Below, in pieces: positions 6,263 through 8,015 of a stretch of 8,015 nt of DNA. The notes below the pieces were generated by a model. That model worked only from the letters and a program-made list of their open reading frames with translations. It made no database searches and was not told where the DNA came from. Position 1 is the first letter of the stretch. Every line of letters begins with the position of its first letter. The translations under genes were made by a program, and so were the position numbers. Origin of the DNA: JBBQKP01 sp038326995. Lineage in GTDB: Bacteria > Planctomycetota > Phycisphaerae > Tepidisphaerales > Tepidisphaeraceae. The DNA lies in the NCBI GenBank assembly GCA_038326995.1, contig JBBQKP010000159.1, forward strand, positions 1-8,015. The letters are read 5' to 3'.

Positions 6263-6268
6263 CTCCTC
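6263..6268 (-). promoter_or_regulatory. Strong Shine-Dalgarno site for the lipoprotein start at 6256
   Basis: GAGGAG on the minus strand lies six bases before the ATG at 6256-6254. It is the clearest ribosome site in the window and decides this start. An out-of-frame ATG (6261-6259) lies only two bases after it, and its frame shows no protein. Confidence 0.85.
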
Positions 6269-6272
6269 AAGA

Positions 6273-6302
6273 TTTATAGATGAATGTAATGACAGAAGTC
6301 AA
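6273..6302 (-). promoter_or_regulatory. Sigma70-like promoter between the two paralogous genes
   Basis: TTGACT (6302-6297) and TATAAA (6278-6273), each one mismatch from consensus, are separated by 18 bases. The -35 box starts four bases after the stop codon of the upstream gene. Transcription would begin near 6266, leaving a leader of only about ten bases that would cut into the GAGGAG site. The sequence match is good, but that geometry is a concern; read-through from the upstream gene is an alternative. Confidence 0.5.
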
Positions 6303-6305
6303 AGA

Positions 6306-8015
6306 TCACTGGTCATTAGAAGTAACCCCATATAAATCGTTTGGGTCAAAAGGGGTAGACGTAAACCCTGGGATCAAATGCTCGACTACCAAAGGTGCGG
6401 CGTACCAAGGCAGCGCCAAATGATTTAAGTCTGCGCCCTTTAGCTTAGAGTAAAAGATCGACCCCGACCCCGGCGGTGCAAAACGCAGTTCCCTCACCCG
6501 ATCCACATTCGCGAATTGCGGCGACGTCGTCAAATTGATTTGGCTAGTCGGAGCCGTGGCGGGAAGCACCGCACCTTTCAGGCTTGCTCCAAACGAGAAA
6601 TCTTCACCCCAATTGTAAGGTCCGGTACCAGTCGTATTCGTGACGCTGGGGCCATATCGAGCGGTAAGACCGCCACCGCGTGTCTGGTAGTAGCTTCTCA
6701 AAATTGTTACATTCTCGGCCAAAGCACCACTAAACCAAATCCATCGGACCAAACGAGCCGGACCGTTGTGGACCGTATCCAACGAAATGATCTGGTCGAT
6801 TTGAATTTTGGATTGCAACTGATAACCGTAAAGCGTCCGCGGCGACGACAGCTTTCGCGACTCGTTGATTGAGGTGATTCCGCCCCAACTGTAACTGAGG
6901 AATCGAACCTTTACCGAAAAAATCTCGGCGGCGGTCAATATGTTGTCGATCAAACCGCCGTTGGCTCCGTCGATCTTTGCGAACAGGTCGAGCATGCCTT
7001 GCTTGCCCGCGTTGTAGGGCAGCGCGTGTCCGAGTTGATCAGCGTCCAGGTCTTTGCTCACTGTGCCGCCGACGGCATCGCCGATGGTTTCGACCCGATA
7101 GTCGCCGCGAGAAAGAATATTATTTGTAGTCACGCCGTACCACGAAACGAGCAACGGGGTCGGGTTGCCCGGCGTCCCTAATGCTGGATTTGACGTAGGG
7201 GTTGTCGTCGGCGGACCAGCAGGTGCGGTTGTTGTCGTTCGCGTTGACGGCTGAGATGTCGCAATCACGCCTCCGCTCGCGTTTAATGCCTCGACCTTGT
7301 GTGTCACGGCAGTTTGCTCGGGTAAGTCAATCGCACCTGCCGTCGGAGACGACGCGTCGACCTCTGTCGATTGGAGGTAAGTTGCTCCGCCGTCGTAGGA
7401 CACGCTAATCCGATAGCTCGTAGCTCCTGCGACGGGCGACCACGAAAGGTTGATCGCGGTTCCGTCGTTCGTGACAGAGTCCGAGTTAACGACGAATGAA
7501 CCCCCCGCCGAGCTGTCATCATCCACGATCATCACCGTCGTCTGGTTTGGAGTGCTCAGTTGATATGAAAACTCGTTGGGAACGAGCCTAATTGTAAAGA
7601 ACTTGTTCGCGTTGACTGTCGTGTTGTTGATGATCGCAAAACCGGTCATCGTTCCGGTCGCCGACCCGACCGCGAATGAGAATCCGGGCGAATTCAACAG
7701 GCTGTAATCGGTGTTGAGGACGGCGGTGTCCCCTGCCGCGCCGATGATAATGCCACCCGTGATGAAATTGGAGAGATCGCCGGTGCAAGTGAGCGTTAGC
7801 TGCACGGTGCCAGCGTTCTCCAACACACTTACACTGGCCACACTCATCGTCACTATCGGCAGCGTGTTGTTTGACCCCGCCAGCGTTTTCGCGTGGCCCC
7901 AGTACGTGCTCGTCGTGTTGGCTCCGCCGACGACAGCGCGCACGCGATAAAAGTAGACCGTGTCGGCATTCAGCCCCGTGTTCGAATACGTCGTCGCGTT
8001 CGCGCCGAGGTTGAA
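6306..8015 (-). CDS. FN3/Calx-beta protein with C-terminal alpha/beta-hydrolase-like domain, 5' end off window
   Basis: The frame is open to the window edge, giving 569 residues of C-terminal sequence (numbered from the codon at 8015). Residues 1-33 are the end of an FN3 domain, about 52-165 a Calx-beta domain (SVLENAGTVQLTLTCTGD, ending MIVDDD), and about 174-262 an FN3-like domain. A Thr/Pro/Gly linker (about 260-285) follows. From about 287 to the end there is a domain with features of an alpha/beta hydrolase: first strand LLVSWYGV, nucleophile elbow FLSYSWGG with Ser376, candidate acid Asp413 in ISLDTVHNG, and candidate His532 in ADLNHLALPW. A start at the GTG 7943 would be inside the FN3 domain and is not credible. 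The stop TGA lies 49 bases before the next gene, a paralogue with the modules in different order. A secreted or surface location is inferred from the domains and the neighbour's lipoprotein signal. The substrate is unknown. Confidence 0.85.
   Translation of the reverse strand, partial: FNLGANATTYSNTGLNADTVYFYRVRAVVGGANTTSTYWGHAKTLAGSNNTLPIVTMSVASVSVLENAGTVQLTLTCTGDLSNFITGGIIIGAAGDTAVLNTDYSLLNSPGFSFAVGSATGTMTGFAIINNTTVNANKFFTIRLVPNEFSYQLSTPNQTTVMIVDDDSSAGGSFVVNSDSVTNDGTAINLSWSPVAGATSYRISVSYDGGATYLQSTEVDASSPTAGAIDLPEQTAVTHKVEALNASGGVIATSQPSTRTTTTAPAGPPTTTPTSNPALGTPGNPTPLLVSWYGVTTNNILSRGDYRVETIGDAVGGTVSKDLDADQLGHALPYNAGKQGMLDLFAKIDGANGGLIDNILTAAEIFSVKVRFLSYSWGGITSINESRKLSSPRTLYGYQLQSKIQIDQIISLDTVHNGPARLVRWIWFSGALAENVTILRSYYQTRGGGLTARYGPSVTNTTGTGPYNWGEDFSFGASLKGAVLPATAPTSQINLTTSPQFANVDRVRELRFAPPGSGSIFYSKLKGADLNHLALPWYAAPLVVEHLIPGFTSTPFDPNDLYGVTSNDQ
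7221..7496 (-). repeat. Direct repeat Y, copy 2
   Basis: This is the partner of 5315-5590 and encodes the FN3-like module between the Calx-beta domain and the linker. Its longest identical run with copy 1 is 7315-7382. In this gene Y follows Calx-beta, whereas in the downstream gene Y precedes X and Calx-beta. Confidence 0.93.
7880..8015 (-). repeat. Direct repeat X, copy 2 (continues beyond window)
   Basis: This is the partner of 5012-5147; 7899-8015 is identical to 5031-5147 right up to the window edge. It encodes the end of an FN3 domain immediately before the Calx-beta domain, as in copy 1. Confidence 0.95.

Noticed and set aside
1..8015. Defence system, phage, insertion sequence, tRNA or rRNA
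   Set aside because: I saw no transposase, integrase, phage or defence motifs, no tRNA-like cloverleaf and no rRNA sequence on either strand.

Overview
Every gene I can support in this window lies on the minus strand, so transcription runs from high to low coordinates. The sequence is bacterial: it has an MEP-pathway isoprenoid gene (ispE), a bacterial 16S rRNA methyltransferase gene (rsmE), lipoprotein-type signal peptides, and large modular surface proteins built from fibronectin type III (FN3) and Calx-beta domains. High GC in the housekeeping genes, few good Shine-Dalgarno sites and this protein repertoire would suit a planctomycete-like bacterium. That assignment is an inference with low to moderate confidence.

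Layout in transcription order. (1) 8015-6306: the 3' part of a large exported protein with FN3, Calx-beta and FN3 modules followed by a C-terminal domain that looks like an alpha/beta hydrolase (SYSWGG nucleophile elbow). Its 5' end lies outside the window. (2) 6302-6263: a good sigma70-like promoter and a strong ribosome binding site. (3) 6256-3380: a lipoprotein gene related to gene 1, with its own N-terminal domain, four FN3 domains, a Calx-beta domain and a C-terminal hydrolase-like domain (GYSWGG). As written it is split into four reading frames by a -1 break near 5307, a +1 break near 4623-4626 and an in-frame TAG at 3911-3913. (4) 3399-2458: an unrecognised lipoprotein that overlaps the end of gene 3. 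(5) 2287-1592: rsmE. (6) 1595-870: a four-helix membrane protein with a Pro/Gln/Tyr-rich tail, joined to rsmE by an ATGA stop-start overlap. (7) 605-1: ispE, whose 3' end runs off the window.

The window has two halves. Positions 1-2287 hold ordinary core genes (rsmE, the membrane protein, ispE). Positions 2458-8015 hold an accessory block of secreted or lipid-anchored multidomain proteins. The two large genes share stretches of nearly identical DNA: 117 identical bases in one FN3 module and 68 identical bases in another. The modules come in different order in the two genes, which points to recent module shuffling or gene conversion. The most interesting material is this tandem pair of FN3/Calx-beta/hydrolase proteins, the clustered breaks in one of them, and the small unknown lipoprotein attached to it. 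I find no CRISPR array, tRNA, rRNA, transposase or defence gene.
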